DNA of 64,000 nucleotides from Clostridiales bacterium DTU070 (GCA_001513105.1 LFSH01000062.1:33711-97710); one strand, 5' to 3'. Positions 1 to 11,092 are shown, counted from the stretch's first letter. Program-made: numbers and translations. The notes: generated from the sequence alone by a model not told the origin.

Positions 1-1
1 T

Positions 2-604
2 ATGTACCTTGTTGAATCGGGTGCTGACTTCGTAAAGGTTGGTATCGGCGGAGGTTCTATTTGTATTACGAGGGAACAGAAAGGTATAGGCCGCGGGCAG
101 GCAAGCGCCGTTATTGAAGTGGCAAAAGCGCGTGACGAGTACTTTGAAAAAACCGGCGTTTATATTCCGATTTGCTCTGATGGCGGTATTGTTCACGATT
201 ATCATATAGTACTGGCTTTGGCAATGGGCGCTGATTTTGTTATGATGGGCCGGTATTTTGCAAGGTTTGATGAAAGCCCGAATAAAAAGGTAAAACGCGG
301 AAACAGCTATGTAAAGGAATACTGGGGCGAAGGCTCAAACAGGGCAAGGAACTGGCAGAGATATGATTTGGGTGAAAGCACAAACCTCAAGTTTGAGGAG
401 GGAGTGGACAGTTATGTGCCATACGCCGGAAAACTGAAGGATAACCTGGACATAACTCTTTCGAAGATACGCTCTACAATGTCAAGCTGCGGCGCAAAAT
501 CTATAAGAGAACTGCAGAAAACAGCTCGCCTCACAATTGTTTCGTCCACAAGCCTCATAGAAGGCGGAGCGCATGACGTAATTCTGAAGGAAAGCGAGTA
601 TTAA
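2..604 (+). CDS. guaB: IMP dehydrogenase/GMP reductase family protein, C-terminal part (5' end outside window)
   Basis: [20 protein letters not shown] catalytic loop, SDGGI and MMGRYFA phosphate-binding motifs; ORF open to window edge. Confidence 0.85.
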   Translation: MYLVESGADFVKVGIGGGSICITREQKGIGRGQASAVIEVAKARDEYFEKTGVYIPICSDGGIVHDYHIVLALAMGADFVMMGRYFARFDESPNKKVKRGNSYVKEYWGEGSNRARNWQRYDLGESTNLKFEEGVDSYVPYAGKLKDNLDITLSKIRSTMSSCGAKSIRELQKTARLTIVSSTSLIEGGAHDVILKESEY

Positions 605-691
605 TATCAGTAAGGTATAATAAATAATACAAAAGGGTTGTCCGAACTGGTGTTATATAATAAGGACAACTCTGCATTCATCCAAAAAGAT

Positions 692-730
692 GGCTGTTAT
701 CTTTTCAGGATAGCAGCCGTTTATTATTTT
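692..730 (+). terminator. intrinsic terminator downstream of guaB
   Basis: GGCTGTTATC-loop-GATAGCAGCC followed by GTTTATTATTTT. Confidence 0.6.
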
Positions 731-993
731 ATTACGCGATAAATACGTTTCAGTTCCGGCCACGAAGGGCAAAATTAAGGGCAATGCAAATCCTTGCACC
801 CTAAACAGACGGCATTATCCGGATATTTTGCGTAAGGTTCATTTTTTTACGGAAATTAACCGGAAACTGATGAAAACCAGTTAACAAAACATAATTCACG
901 TCCTTAAGACTTAATGGGAGTTTATACCGTAAGGAATATTTCACAGCCTGTTGGCAAATACTGATTAAAGATTTATTAACGGGAGGTTTTTGC

Positions 994-1746
994 TTGAATC
1001 AAAAAATTCTGTTCGCAAAGCAAACTGAAAATCAGACCGGAAACAGCAATAATGCAGGGCAGACCTCAACAGAAAAAATGGACAATATAAAAGAGATGGG
1101 AACAGTCGAGGTACAGGAAAAGGGCCGAAGCATTCACTGCCTGACTATAATCGGCCAGATTGAAGGGCATATGGTACTGCCGCCACAGAACAAAACCACG
1201 AAATACGAGCATGTCCTGCCCCAACTGGTCGCGATTGAGGATGACAAAAAAATAGACGGCCTGCTTCTGATACTGAATACCGTGGGCGGTGACGTTGAAG
1301 CAGGTCTTGCGATAGCGGAGATGATCTCATCAATGTCAAAGCCGACCGTATCTCTCGTATTGGGCGGCGGACACAGTATAGGAGTACCGATGGCGGTATC
1401 AACAAATTATTCCTTCATAGCCCCATCGGCTACAATGACAATTCATCCGCTTCGGCTCAGCGGGATGATAATAGGCGTTCCGCAGACTTTTGAGTACTTC
1501 GACCGGATGCAGGAGCGGGTTGTAGAGTTCGTTGCAAAGAACTCGAAAATCTCAAAGGACAATTTCAGGAAACTGATGCTTAAAACCGGAGAACTGGCAA
1601 ACGATGTCGGAACGGTACTGTTCGGGCAGGAGGCGGTGGAGCATGGCATTATCGATGAAGTAGGAGGTCTTGCGTCTGCCCTGAAAAAACTGGATTCCCT
1701 GATTGAGCAGATAAAAAAGGACAAGGATGGTGGACAGGAAAAATGA
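994..1746 (+). CDS. tepA: ClpP-class serine protease, TepA-like
   Basis: ClpP fold motifs ([25 protein letters not shown]); TTG start after GGGAGG; followed by YlzJ-like gene as in Bacillus. Confidence 0.85.
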   Translation: MNQKILFAKQTENQTGNSNNAGQTSTEKMDNIKEMGTVEVQEKGRSIHCLTIIGQIEGHMVLPPQNKTTKYEHVLPQLVAIEDDKKIDGLLLILNTVGGDVEAGLAIAEMISSMSKPTVSLVLGGGHSIGVPMAVSTNYSFIAPSATMTIHPLRLSGMIIGVPQTFEYFDRMQERVVEFVAKNSKISKDNFRKLMLKTGELANDVGTVLFGQEAVEHGIIDEVGGLASALKKLDSLIEQIKKDKDGGQEK

Positions 1747-2021
1747 TTTATTCAATAGTACCATGTGATCAACTGATCAATTATCCGCAGGACAGCAACC
1801 AGGAACGTATAGAAGTTGATATCAACGGTGAGAATGTTGTCCTGTTAAAGGGTGAGAACAATACGTATACAATTGAAAGGCTGATTTCAACAAATCCAAG
1901 GGCATATCTGAACCCCGAGCTCATGCCCGGAACAATGATTATGACGATAATATCAAAAAAGGACAGTCCCTGTGTAAAATGGGAGATTATTAACAACGGC
2001 CTGGAACTTATGAGGGAATAA
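1743..2021 (+). CDS. YlzJ-like family protein
   Basis: Small protein overlapping the tepA stop; [11 protein letters not shown] motif typical of YlzJ. Confidence 0.7.
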   Translation: MIYSIVPCDQLINYPQDSNQERIEVDINGENVVLLKGENNTYTIERLISTNPRAYLNPELMPGTMIMTIISKKDSPCVKWEIINNGLELMRE

Positions 2022-2187
2022 TTGGTTAAGTTCCATAAAACCCTATAATAACAAAAATGATCAGGCAGGAAATATTTATGAAAAAAGATTGACAAAATAT
2101 TAACATAAACTCTTGACATTTGCTATTTTAGTAATATAATTAAAGCAATAAAACCGGAACAACAAACTGAATAAATCCGGATGAAGA

Positions 2188-2335
2188 TTGAAGGAGAGCT
2201 GCCGCAAGGCACACCGAAGGAGTAAATCTCTCAGGTTAAAAGATTTCAATCGGACGGACCTCTGGAGAGACCAGGTATGGCGCCGAAGGGGCAAGCCCGA
2301 AAGGGTGTATCTCTCAGGCAAAAGGACAGAGTCTT
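2188..2335 (+). ncRNA. tandem glycine riboswitch (two aptamers)
   Basis: Two copies of GGAGAG...C(A/G)CCGAAGG...CTCTCAGG(T/C)AAAA...GGAC, spaced as in gcvT-type tandem glycine aptamers. Confidence 0.93.
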
Positions 2336-2391
2336 TAAATGATTTAGGCAAAGTGCAGAAATCAAATTCGCCGTACTCAACTACATCAGAG

Positions 2392-2421
2392 GTCAAACAA
2401 TTGGTTTGACTTATTTTTTTT
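2392..2421 (+). terminator. intrinsic terminator, expression platform of the glycine riboswitch
   Basis: GTCAAAC-AATTG-GTTTGAC followed by TTATTTTTTTT, just before serA RBS AGGAGGGG. Confidence 0.75.
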
Positions 2422-2435
2422 AGGAGGGGTTTTCT

Positions 2436-4040
2436 TTGGCAAAGATAATAGTAACAGACAAAATGGCACCTGACGGAATTGACTACTTAAAAAGCAAGGG
2501 ATTTGAAGTTGATACTCCATTTGGTATTTCTCACGAAGAGCTGCTCAACGTAATAGAGAATTATGATGCCATTATTGTAAGAAGTGCTACAAAAGTCACT
2601 AAGGATGTTATTAAGCGAGCCAAAAACCTAAAGGTTGCAGGAAGAGCCGGAAACGGCATAGACAACATTGATGTGGATGAATGTACAAAAAGAGGTATAG
2701 CAGTAGTTAATACACCCGAAGGAAATATTATGGCTGCTGCGGAAATGGCTGTAGCTTTGGCTTTTTCAATCTTCAGAAACATCCCTCAGGCACATCTTGC
2801 AGCAAAGAACAAGGATTTCAGAAGGAGCAAATTTGTAGGTGAAGAGCTTGATGGAAAAACAGCAGGTGTTATCGGCATCGGCAAGATTGGGTCGATCGTT
2901 GCAAAAAAACTTCTTGGTGTTGGCATGAAGGTTGTAGGATATGATCCCTATGCTGCGGACGAGAAATTCGTACAGCTCGGAATCACCCGCTGCGATACTC
3001 TCGAAGAGCTTCTGAAAGTATCAGACCTTATAACTTTACATATACCGAAGAGCCCTCAGAACATGGGCCTTATTGGTGAAAAAGAGCTTAAAATGTGCAA
3101 AAAGGGAGTTCGCATTGTCAATGCTGCCAGGGGCGGCATGGTAGATGAGAAAGCTCTCTATAATGCAATAGTTGAAGGACATGTTGCAGCAGCAGCCCTT
3201 GACGTTCAGGAAGTTGAACCCAACTTCACAAAGAAACCCGAAGAGCAGGATTACTGGAATCCGCTTCTTGACCTTGATAATGTTGTTTTTACACCTCACC
3301 TTGGAGCATCAACAAAGGAAGCAAATTATAATGTAAGTATCGGCGTTGCAAAACTTATTGAAGGTGTTCTGAACGGCGAGTTTGTACCTGCAGTTAACAT
3401 GCCTCCCGTAACAGGTGATATCAACCAGTTAAGGCCGTATATTGATTTGGCCGAGAAACTGGGCAGCATTTACTATCAGGCTGAAAGAGACAGGGTTACA
3501 AAGATCGAAGTAATCTACAGCGGTGATGTTGCCAAAATGGACACAAGGGCTATAACCCTTTCGGCAATAAAGGGCTTCCTCAACAGTGCCGGCGATCAGG
3601 ATGTAAATTACATCAATGCCGAGCTGAAGCTGAAGGAACTTGGAGTTAAGCTGACAGAAAGCAAGAGCACACATCTTGACAAATATACAAACCTGATAAC
3701 CGTGAAATTCACCAATGTGAACAAGGAACTGGCCGTATCCGGAACGGTTTTTGCGAAGGATGTTATCCGGATTGTCGACTTTTTCGGTTACCAGCTTGAT
3801 TTTGAGCCCACGCCTCATGTAATTGCCATTCAGAACATGGACGTTCCTGGAATGATAGGAAAGGTTGGCACTTTGCTCGGAGAAAATGACATTAATATAG
3901 CTGCAATGCAATGGAGCCGCAACAGAAGAGGAGAAAAAGCAGTGTCCTTTATAAGCGTTGATGCTGAGATCTCTGATGATATACTGAAACGGCTGTTGCA
4001 GATTGATGGAATACTGAAAGCCTCCAGGCTTCACTTTTAA
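2436..4040 (+). CDS. serA: D-3-phosphoglycerate dehydrogenase
   Basis: GxGKIGSIVAKKL NAD-binding motif, full-length SerA with C-terminal ACT domain (VPGMIGKVGTLLGENDINIAAMQ). Confidence 0.95.
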   Translation: MAKIIVTDKMAPDGIDYLKSKGFEVDTPFGISHEELLNVIENYDAIIVRSATKVTKDVIKRAKNLKVAGRAGNGIDNIDVDECTKRGIAVVNTPEGNIMAAAEMAVALAFSIFRNIPQAHLAAKNKDFRRSKFVGEELDGKTAGVIGIGKIGSIVAKKLLGVGMKVVGYDPYAADEKFVQLGITRCDTLEELLKVSDLITLHIPKSPQNMGLIGEKELKMCKKGVRIVNAARGGMVDEKALYNAIVEGHVAAAALDVQEVEPNFTKKPEEQDYWNPLLDLDNVVFTPHLGASTKEANYNVSIGVAKLIEGVLNGEFVPAVNMPPVTGDINQLRPYIDLAEKLGSIYYQAERDRVTKIEVIYSGDVAKMDTRAITLSAIKGFLNSAGDQDVNYINAELKLKELGVKLTESKSTHLDKYTNLITVKFTNVNKELAVSGTVFAKDVIRIVDFFGYQLDFEPTPHVIAIQNMDVPGMIGKVGTLLGENDINIAAMQWSRNRRGEKAVSFISVDAEISDDILKRLLQIDGILKASRLHF

Positions 4041-4107
4041 CACACCTCATACCGGCGGGCACCCAGCCTGGATATAAACGACGGAACATATGAATATCCA
4101 TCCAACG

Positions 4108-4131
4108 GGCGGACCTTTGTCCGCCTTTTTT
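4108..4131 (+). terminator. intrinsic terminator after serA
   Basis: GGCGGAC-CTTT-GTCCGCC-TTTTTT. Confidence 0.85.
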
Positions 4132-4382
4132 ATTCCAGGCCGGTGTGAACGGGAAAAAACCGGTACAGGCAATACACAGTGAATGATCCCGATGTTTGGG
4201 AAAATGAATATTAAATTGCTAAAACAATGTGCCATGTACTGCGGCCGGTTATTCAACCGACCTTTTATTATCGTGAAAAATGGTATATTATTTTATTATG
4301 CCTGAAATACCCGCATATATTGCAGGGACATCCCGCACCTGCAGGCGGGCGGGTCTTCAAATTCTTTGCTTGGAGGTTTTTA

Positions 4383-5737
4383 TGCCGATTAAAGTAGGAT
4401 GTATATCTCTTGGATGTCCAAAAAATCTTGTGGACAGCGAAATTATGCTTGGAATGCTGAATGACGGTGATTACCGGATTACAACAGATCTGCATGAAGC
4501 AGACGCAATAATAGTCAATACATGCGCGTTTATAAATGACGCGAAGGAAGAGGCCGTTGATGCGATATTAAGCGCATCTTTATACAGGAAAACCGGGAAC
4601 CTGAAGGCTCTTATAGTTACCGGCTGCCTGGCTCAGCGGTACAAGGATGAAATAATCAGCGAGATTCCCGAAGTTGATGCGGTTGTCGGAACTGGCAATA
4701 TCAGCGAAATCCGACAGGTAATCAGTGAACATGTGGCCGGTAACCGGGAAAAAAGACTTTTTGTAAACGATCCGAAAGATGTGTGCTATCTTGATAATAC
4801 ACGTATGCTGTCGCAGTCGGGTTCATCCCAGTACCTCAAAATTGCCGAAGGATGCAGCAACCACTGCACATATTGCATTATACCGTATCTGCGGGGGCCT
4901 TTCAGAAGCAGGAGCATCGAAAGCATCGTTTCCGAAGCTGAAACGCTGGTTAAGGCTGGTGCCCGGGAAATTATTCTTATAGCCCAGGATGTTACGAGGT
5001 ACGGTGAAGATATTTATGGTGAATACAGGCTTGTGGAGCTTGTAAGAAAACTGTCCGGAATCGGCGGACTGAAATGGATCAGGCTTCTGTACTGTTATCC
5101 TGAAAGAATAACCGATGAACTTGTATACGAATTAAAAATCAATCCAAAACTTCTGAAATACCTGGATATACCGATCCAGCACGCATCGGACAGGGTACTT
5201 AAGACAATGGGAAGAAAAACCGAAAGGAAGGAACTTGCCGGGCTGATTGAAAGGCTCCGCTCGGAAATACCGGGTATCATTCTAAGGACAACCCTGATAA
5301 CAGGTTTTCCCGGTGAAACCGAAGAAGATATCGAAATACTGAAGGATTTCATTAAAAGTTATCCTTTCGACAGGCTTGGTGTATTTGCATACTCACGTGA
5401 AGAGGGCACACCCGCCGCAAAAATGAAGAACCAGGTAAAAGAACCGGTGAAAAAGCAGCGCCGGGAAGAGATACTGGCTGTTCAAAATGAGGCGGTAATT
5501 CCGCTCATCGGGAAGAGGCTGGGCCGGGTTTACGAAGTATTGGTTGAAGGAGTGGCGGAGGACGGTATTTTCTATTACGGCCGGTCCTATGGTGAGGCAC
5601 CCGAAATTGATCCGGTAATTTACTTTACGTCAATTGAGCCCCTGGAAACGGGTTCGTTTGTCAACGTTAAAATATTGAACATTGACGGGATGGATCTTGT
5701 CGGAGAGGTTGTTTTCAACCAGCCTGACATGACCTGA
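4383..5737 (+). CDS. rimO: ribosomal protein S12 methylthiotransferase RimO
   Basis: MPIKVGCISLGCPKNLVDSE, radical SAM CSNHCTYCIIPYLRG; ATG 4383 preceded by TTGGAGG. Confidence 0.95.
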
Positions 5738-5754
5738 AAGAGAGGAGTATTGTT

Positions 5755-6324
5755 ATGAATCTGCCCAATAAGCTGACCGTTTTCAGAATTATTTTAATAC
5801 CTGTTTTTCTGATCCTGGTTCTTCCGGTGTTCAACGGAAGGACGCTGCTTCTGGTACCTGCGGAGACAGGAAGGATTATTGCAGCAGTTGTGTTTGTTTT
5901 GGCTTCCTTTACAGACTATCTTGACGGGAAAATAGCGCGTAAAAGAAACTGTGTAACCACCTTCGGCAAATTCCTGGATCCTATTGCCGACAAACTTCTG
6001 GTGACGTCGGCTTTAATGGCCCTGATACAGCTGGGCGATATTTCCGCATGGGCGGCGGTTATAATAATTGCCCGGGAATTTATTGTAACAGGCATCCGTA
6101 TAATGGCGGCAAGTGACGGTGTTGTCATTGCTGCAAGCAGCCTGGGCAAGGCTAAAACGCTCATCCAGATGCTTGCCGTTTTCTTTATTCTGCTGCGTGA
6201 TTTCCCGTTCTCGATGTTTACATCTGTCCCCGTAGGCCGGATACTGCTGTGGATCGCAGTCCTTCTTACCATTTACTCGGGATATGATTACCTGAAGGCA
6301 AACTGGGACAGAATTAAGAATTAG
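5755..6324 (+). CDS. pgsA: CDP-diacylglycerol--glycerol-3-phosphate 3-phosphatidyltransferase
   Basis: MNLPNKLTVFRI...DYLDGKIARKRN...DPIADKLL CDP-OH phosphotransferase motif. Confidence 0.93.
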   Translation: MNLPNKLTVFRIILIPVFLILVLPVFNGRTLLLVPAETGRIIAAVVFVLASFTDYLDGKIARKRNCVTTFGKFLDPIADKLLVTSALMALIQLGDISAWAAVIIIAREFIVTGIRIMAASDGVVIAASSLGKAKTLIQMLAVFFILLRDFPFSMFTSVPVGRILLWIAVLLTIYSGYDYLKANWDRIKN

Positions 6325-6352
6325 CAGATATGAAATATTTATAAATAAATTA

Positions 6353-6381
6353 TTGCAATATAGAATAAAATAGTATATACT
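6353..6381 (+). promoter_or_regulatory. sigma-A promoter of fapR operon
   Basis: TTGCAA - 17 nt - TATACT. Confidence 0.55.
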
Positions 6382-6397
6382 CTTTATCAACAGAACA

Positions 6398-6416
6398 TAT
6401 TATCAGGTAATAAATC
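6398..6416 (+). promoter_or_regulatory. candidate FapR operator
   Basis: ATATTATCAGGTAATAAAT; reverse complement resembles the FapR box TTAGTACCTGATACTAA; lies just downstream of the predicted promoter. Confidence 0.45.
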
Positions 6417-6446
6417 AGAAAAACTTCATGAGGCAGGGTGTTATCA

Positions 6447-7028
6447 TTGAACAAAAGCTCAAGAGCCAAAAAGGAAAGACATAAGAAACTTTTGGAGATA
6501 ATTAAGGAAGATCCGTTCATGACCGACGAGGATATTGCCGAGTACCTTGACGTGAGCGTCCCTACGGTCAGGCTGGACAGACTGGAACTCGGCATTCCTG
6601 AACTTCGGCAGAGAATTCGTGAAGTTGCTTCATTGAACCATCAGAAGGTAAGGGCTTTGCATGCGGATGAAATAATTGGGGAAATAATTGAAATAAATCT
6701 TGGGGAAAGCGGTATTTCTATTTTGGATACAACCGAAGATATGGTATTTTCACAATCCAAAATAGTACGCGGGCACTACATATATTCACTTGCAGAATCT
6801 TTAGCCATTGCAGTTATAGATGCAGAGGTTGCCCTTGTTGGCGTGGCGAATATTAAATACAAAATTCCCGTGTATGCAGGGTCAAAACTCATTGCAAAGG
6901 CAACTGTAAAGCAAACCCGCAGCAGGAGCCATATTGTTTGGGTGTTCATATATAACAAGCGTAAGGAAGTGTTCAGGGGAAAATTCATACTGGTGTCTGT
7001 TGATGGCATCAAATCGGGCGAAAAATAA
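6447..7028 (+). CDS. fapR: transcription factor FapR (fatty acid/phospholipid regulator)
   Basis: DeoR-like HTH (DEDIAEYLDVSVPTVRLDRLELGIPELRQRI) plus hotdog domain; directly upstream of plsX; start chosen at TTG 6447. Confidence 0.9.
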   Translation: MNKSSRAKKERHKKLLEIIKEDPFMTDEDIAEYLDVSVPTVRLDRLELGIPELRQRIREVASLNHQKVRALHADEIIGEIIEINLGESGISILDTTEDMVFSQSKIVRGHYIYSLAESLAIAVIDAEVALVGVANIKYKIPVYAGSKLIAKATVKQTRSRSHIVWVFIYNKRKEVFRGKFILVSVDGIKSGEK

Positions 7029-7083
7029 GATACTGCATAATAAGTCTGAAATGAAAAAACATCCAAGGAAGGGCTGGGACCGG

Positions 7084-8094
7084 ATGAAAATCATGGTAGA
7101 CGCAATGGGCGGGGACAATGCACCCGAAGAGATAGTAAAAGGCTGCATAGATGCATTGAAAATGAAGGATGGTTTTGAAATAGAGCTTATCGGCATAGAG
7201 GATGAAATAAAAAAATGCATGGATAAATATAACTTTGAAAGCAAACGAATTATAATTACTCATACTCCTGAGGTCATATACAACGACGACAAGCCTACCG
7301 TATCCATTCGCCGCAAGAAGAACTCGTCGATGGTAACTGGTCTTCGGAAAATACGGGATAATGAAGGAGAAATCTTTATTTCTGCCGGAAGCACGGGTGC
7401 GCTGCTTGCAGGGACATTGCTCATAGCAGGCAGAATAGAGGGGGTTTTAAGGCCTGCACTTGCCCCGGTTGTGCCGTCAATTTCAGGGGGTACAATGATA
7501 GTGGATGCAGGCATGAATACCCGGTGCAGACCCGAAAACTACGTCCAGTTTGCAATAATGGGTTCTTCGTATATGGAGAAGGTATACAAAAAGGAAAACC
7601 CAAGGGTGGGGCTTGTAAATATCGGAACCGAGGATGAAAAGGGAAATGCCGTGCTGAGGGAAGCTCTGTCCTTGCTCAGGAAATGCGACCTTAATTTTAT
7701 AGGCAACATCGAAGGCAGGGATATTGCCGAAGGAAAGGTTGATGTAGCTGTATGTGACGGTTTTACCGGGAATGCAATGCTGAAAATGATGGAGGGTACG
7801 GGCAAATACTTTTTCCATCACATGAAAAGGATTTTCAACAACAGTTTCCTTTCCAAAATATCCGCACTGTTAATAAAAGCCCATCTGAAAAAACTGAAAG
7901 ACAGTGTTGATCCTGAAATAGCAGGCGGTACCCCGATACTCGGGGCCAACGGCTTGATTTTCAAATGCCATGGCAACAGCGGTGCAAAGGCGATACAAAA
8001 CACAATACTGAATGCATACAGAATTTCAGACACAGGGTTTGTGGATGAAATCAGGAAAAGAATTACAAGTATGGAGGTTTGTATTGATGATTGA
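7084..8094 (+). CDS. plsX: phosphate acyltransferase PlsX
   Basis: MKIMVDAMGGDNAPEEIVKG; internal start trimmed from ORF 6934. Confidence 0.95.
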   Translation: MKIMVDAMGGDNAPEEIVKGCIDALKMKDGFEIELIGIEDEIKKCMDKYNFESKRIIITHTPEVIYNDDKPTVSIRRKKNSSMVTGLRKIRDNEGEIFISAGSTGALLAGTLLIAGRIEGVLRPALAPVVPSISGGTMIVDAGMNTRCRPENYVQFAIMGSSYMEKVYKKENPRVGLVNIGTEDEKGNAVLREALSLLRKCDLNFIGNIEGRDIAEGKVDVAVCDGFTGNAMLKMMEGTGKYFFHHMKRIFNNSFLSKISALLIKAHLKKLKDSVDPEIAGGTPILGANGLIFKCHGNSGAKAIQNTILNAYRISDTGFVDEIRKRITSMEVCIDD

Positions 8095-9079
8095 TTTTGG
8101 GGTTGGCATCCTTGGTACAGGTAAATATCTTCCGGACAGGATTTTAACCAACTCGGATCTTGAGAAAATGGTTGATACATCTGATGAATGGATAGTAAGA
8201 AGAACAGGCATGAAAAAAAGGCACCTCCTTGATGATAACATGCCGTCATACATGATGGGGGCGGAAGCAGCCCGGCTTGCTATTGAGGACGCCGGTCTTG
8301 CACCTGGGGATATAGATCTGATTATCGTTTCAACCGAAGTGCCCGATTACCTGTCCCCGTCAATGGCATGCCTTATTCAGAATAGCATTAATGCCGAAAA
8401 TGCAGTAGCATTTGATGTAAATGCGGCATGCTCAGGGTTTGTATATGCTGTAACGATAGCCCGGCAGTTCATACAGACGGGTTATTACAGGCATGTACTG
8501 GTTGTTGCAAACGAAGGGTTGAGCCGTGTTGTAGACTGGGAAAGCAGGAATACCTGTGTTTTGTTCGGAGATGCGGCAGGTGCAGTGGTTTTGGGGAGAG
8601 TAAGCAGAGAATACGGCATAAAGGAAACTTATCTTGCCTCCTTTGGAAATCTTGGCCATAACCTTACAATTCCATGCTGCTATATTTCCGAAGAGGACAG
8701 ACAGAAAAGAAGCCCGGGAAAGGAACGGACCTTATGGCAGGACGGCAGTGAAGTATTTGCCTTTGCCGTAAGGGCGATGGCGGAATCGATAAAAACGGTT
8801 ATCGATAAAGCCGGCATCACGATTGAAGATGTTGATTTGATAATACCTCACCAGGCAAACCTGAGAATAATAAACGGGGCGGCAAAAAGACTGGGAATTG
8901 ACGATGAAAAACTATCGGTTATTCTGCATGAAACAGGCAATATATCGTCTGCTTCGGTTCCGGTTGCGCTGGATATTGAGAATAAAAACAGAAGGCTGAA
9001 AAACGGAGATACCGTGGTTCTGGTTGCTTTTGGCGGGGGACTGACCTGTGGTTCAGTTGTTTTAACGTGGGGAAAATAG
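8087..9079 (+). CDS. fabH: beta-ketoacyl-ACP synthase III
   Basis: GILGTGKYLPDRILTNSDLE, ACSGF, IPHQANLRI, NTG-type motif (ETGNISSAS). Confidence 0.95.
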   Translation: MIDFGVGILGTGKYLPDRILTNSDLEKMVDTSDEWIVRRTGMKKRHLLDDNMPSYMMGAEAARLAIEDAGLAPGDIDLIIVSTEVPDYLSPSMACLIQNSINAENAVAFDVNAACSGFVYAVTIARQFIQTGYYRHVLVVANEGLSRVVDWESRNTCVLFGDAAGAVVLGRVSREYGIKETYLASFGNLGHNLTIPCCYISEEDRQKRSPGKERTLWQDGSEVFAFAVRAMAESIKTVIDKAGITIEDVDLIIPHQANLRIINGAAKRLGIDDEKLSVILHETGNISSASVPVALDIENKNRRLKNGDTVVLVAFGGGLTCGSVVLTWGK

Positions 9080-9100
9080 TTTTGGTTACGGAGGTATGGG

Positions 9101-10039
9101 ATGAGCAAAACAGCGTTTATTTTTCCGGGGCAAGGAGCCCAGTACGTTGGAATGGCCAGGGAAATATGCAGTCAGTATCCCGAATCGGCCCGAGTTTTTA
9201 ATGAAGCTTCCGAAGCCCTTGGCTTTGATATCGGGGATATGGTGTTCAACGGCGATGAGGATACGCTGAAAATAACAGAAAATACTCAGCCAGCCATTGT
9301 TACGGCAAGCATTGCCTGCCTTCAGCCGCTTCTCGCGGAAGGAATAAAAGCCGATTTTACCGCTGGATTAAGCCTTGGCGAATATGCTGCTCATGTATAC
9401 TCGGGTACATTTTTGTTTGCTGATGCGGTAAGACTTCTGAGAAAACGCGGAAAGTTTATGCAGGAGGCAGTTCCTGTCGGTGTGGGTTCAATGACTGCGA
9501 TAATCGGGCTTTCAAGAGAACAGGTTCTGGATGCATGTGCGATGGCAAGGGAAGAGGGCGTCGTTGAACCAGCCAATTTCAATTGCCCGGGACAAATAGT
9601 AATATCCGGGGAGGCAAAGGCTGTAGAAAAAGCAGCGGCTATTGCGGCAGAAATGGGAGCAAAAAGAACAGTGCCCTTGGCTGTTAGTGCCCCGTTCCAT
9701 TGCAGTCTTTTGGTATCCGCAGGAGAAAAACTGAAAGCCGAGCTTGATAAAGTTGACGTACATGAAATGAAAGTGCCCGTTGTTGCAAATGTCAACGGAG
9801 AAATCGTCCCTTCTGTCGACTATGTAAGGGAATCATTATACAAGCAGGTGTCAAATCCTGTTCTGTGGGAGGACTGCGTAAGGACCATGATTGGAAAAGG
9901 AGTGGACACCTTCATTGAAATCGGCCCGGGAAAGGTGCTCAGCGGGTTTGTTAAAAAGACCGACAAAAATGTAAGAACTCTTAATGTGGAAGACATAACT
10001 TCCCTTGAGAACACATTGCGTGAACTGGCAAAAGGATAA
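9101..10039 (+). CDS. fabD: malonyl-CoA:ACP transacylase
   Basis: AFIFPGQGAQYVGM, GLSLGEYAA. Confidence 0.95.
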   Translation: MSKTAFIFPGQGAQYVGMAREICSQYPESARVFNEASEALGFDIGDMVFNGDEDTLKITENTQPAIVTASIACLQPLLAEGIKADFTAGLSLGEYAAHVYSGTFLFADAVRLLRKRGKFMQEAVPVGVGSMTAIIGLSREQVLDACAMAREEGVVEPANFNCPGQIVISGEAKAVEKAAAIAAEMGAKRTVPLAVSAPFHCSLLVSAGEKLKAELDKVDVHEMKVPVVANVNGEIVPSVDYVRESLYKQVSNPVLWEDCVRTMIGKGVDTFIEIGPGKVLSGFVKKTDKNVRTLNVEDITSLENTLRELAKG

Positions 10040-10061
10040 AATAAAGCGGGGTGGTACCGGA

Positions 10062-10799
10062 ATGGATTTTACAGGAAAAACCGTTGTTGTCACAGGCTCA
10101 AGCCGTGGCATTGGCAAAGCAATAGCCGAAAGGTTCGCACAGCTTAATGCCAATGTTGTCATTAACGGTACTAATAAAACCATTTTTGATACCGAGAAGG
10201 AGTTTATTGAAAAAGGCTACAAGGTAAAAGCATTTGAAGGCGATATAAGCAGCGCGGAAAATGCAAAGGCCCTTATAGACTTTACTGTCGGGAGTTTTGG
10301 TACGGTTGACGTACTGGTGAACAATGCAGGTATAACCAGGGACAAACTCCTGGTCAGAATGGGCGATGAGGACTGGGATGCGGTTCTTGACGTCAACCTG
10401 AAGAGTGCGTTTTTATGTACGAGAGCCGTGACAAGGATTATGATGAAACAGCGGCAGGGGGTAATAATCAATGTTTCTTCTGTTGTTGGGGTAACAGGAA
10501 ATGCGGGGCAGGCAAACTATTCGGCTTCAAAAGCAGGTTTGATAGGCTTTACGAAGTCTGTTGCGAAAGAGCTTGGTTCATGGGGAATTACATGCAATGC
10601 CGTGGCTCCGGGATTTATCGAAACCGACATGACCAGCCGGTTATCCGATGAAATAAAGGAGAAATTCCTTGATGCCATTCCGTTAAGGAGGGTCGGGACT
10701 CCCTCCGAAGTGGCTGATACGGTTTGTTTCCTGGCATCGGATATGGCAAAATATATTACCGGGCAGGTAATCCATATTGACGGTGGAATGGTTATGTAA
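10062..10799 (+). CDS. fabG: 3-oxoacyl-ACP reductase
   Basis: VVVTGSSRGIGKAIA, NNAGITRDKLL, YSASKAGLIGFTKS. Confidence 0.95.
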   Translation: MDFTGKTVVVTGSSRGIGKAIAERFAQLNANVVINGTNKTIFDTEKEFIEKGYKVKAFEGDISSAENAKALIDFTVGSFGTVDVLVNNAGITRDKLLVRMGDEDWDAVLDVNLKSAFLCTRAVTRIMMKQRQGVIINVSSVVGVTGNAGQANYSASKAGLIGFTKSVAKELGSWGITCNAVAPGFIETDMTSRLSDEIKEKFLDAIPLRRVGTPSEVADTVCFLASDMAKYITGQVIHIDGGMVM

Positions 10800-10864
10800 T
10801 ATTATCTAAGTTGATAGAAATACTAATATAGCATATGATTCCTGTCTGGAAGGGGGTGAAAATA

Positions 10865-11092
10865 TTGGTATTCGAGAAAGTTAAGGAAATCATTGTTGAT
10901 CAGCTTGGCGTTGAGGAAAGCGAGGTAACAATGGAAGCCTCCTTCATTGACGATTTGGGGGCTGACTCACTTGATATTGTTGAATTAATAATGGCTTTGG
11001 AAGAGGAGTTTGACTTGGAAATACCAGACAAGGAAGCTGAGAAAATCACAACGGTAGGAGATGCTGTGGAGTATATAAAGGCACACTCCTGA
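10865..11092 (+). CDS. acpP: acyl carrier protein
   Basis: [30 protein letters not shown] start 10865. Confidence 0.95.
   Translation: MVFEKVKEIIVDQLGVEESEVTMEASFIDDLGADSLDIVELIMALEEEFDLEIPDKEAEKITTVGDAVEYIKAHS

Noticed and set aside
2188-2409. 73-aa ORF in the track
   Set aside because: Lies entirely on the glycine riboswitch and terminator; no RBS; RNA structure explains the sequence
3429-4043. 204-aa minus-strand ORF
   Set aside because: Antisense to serA; no recognisable motif or RBS
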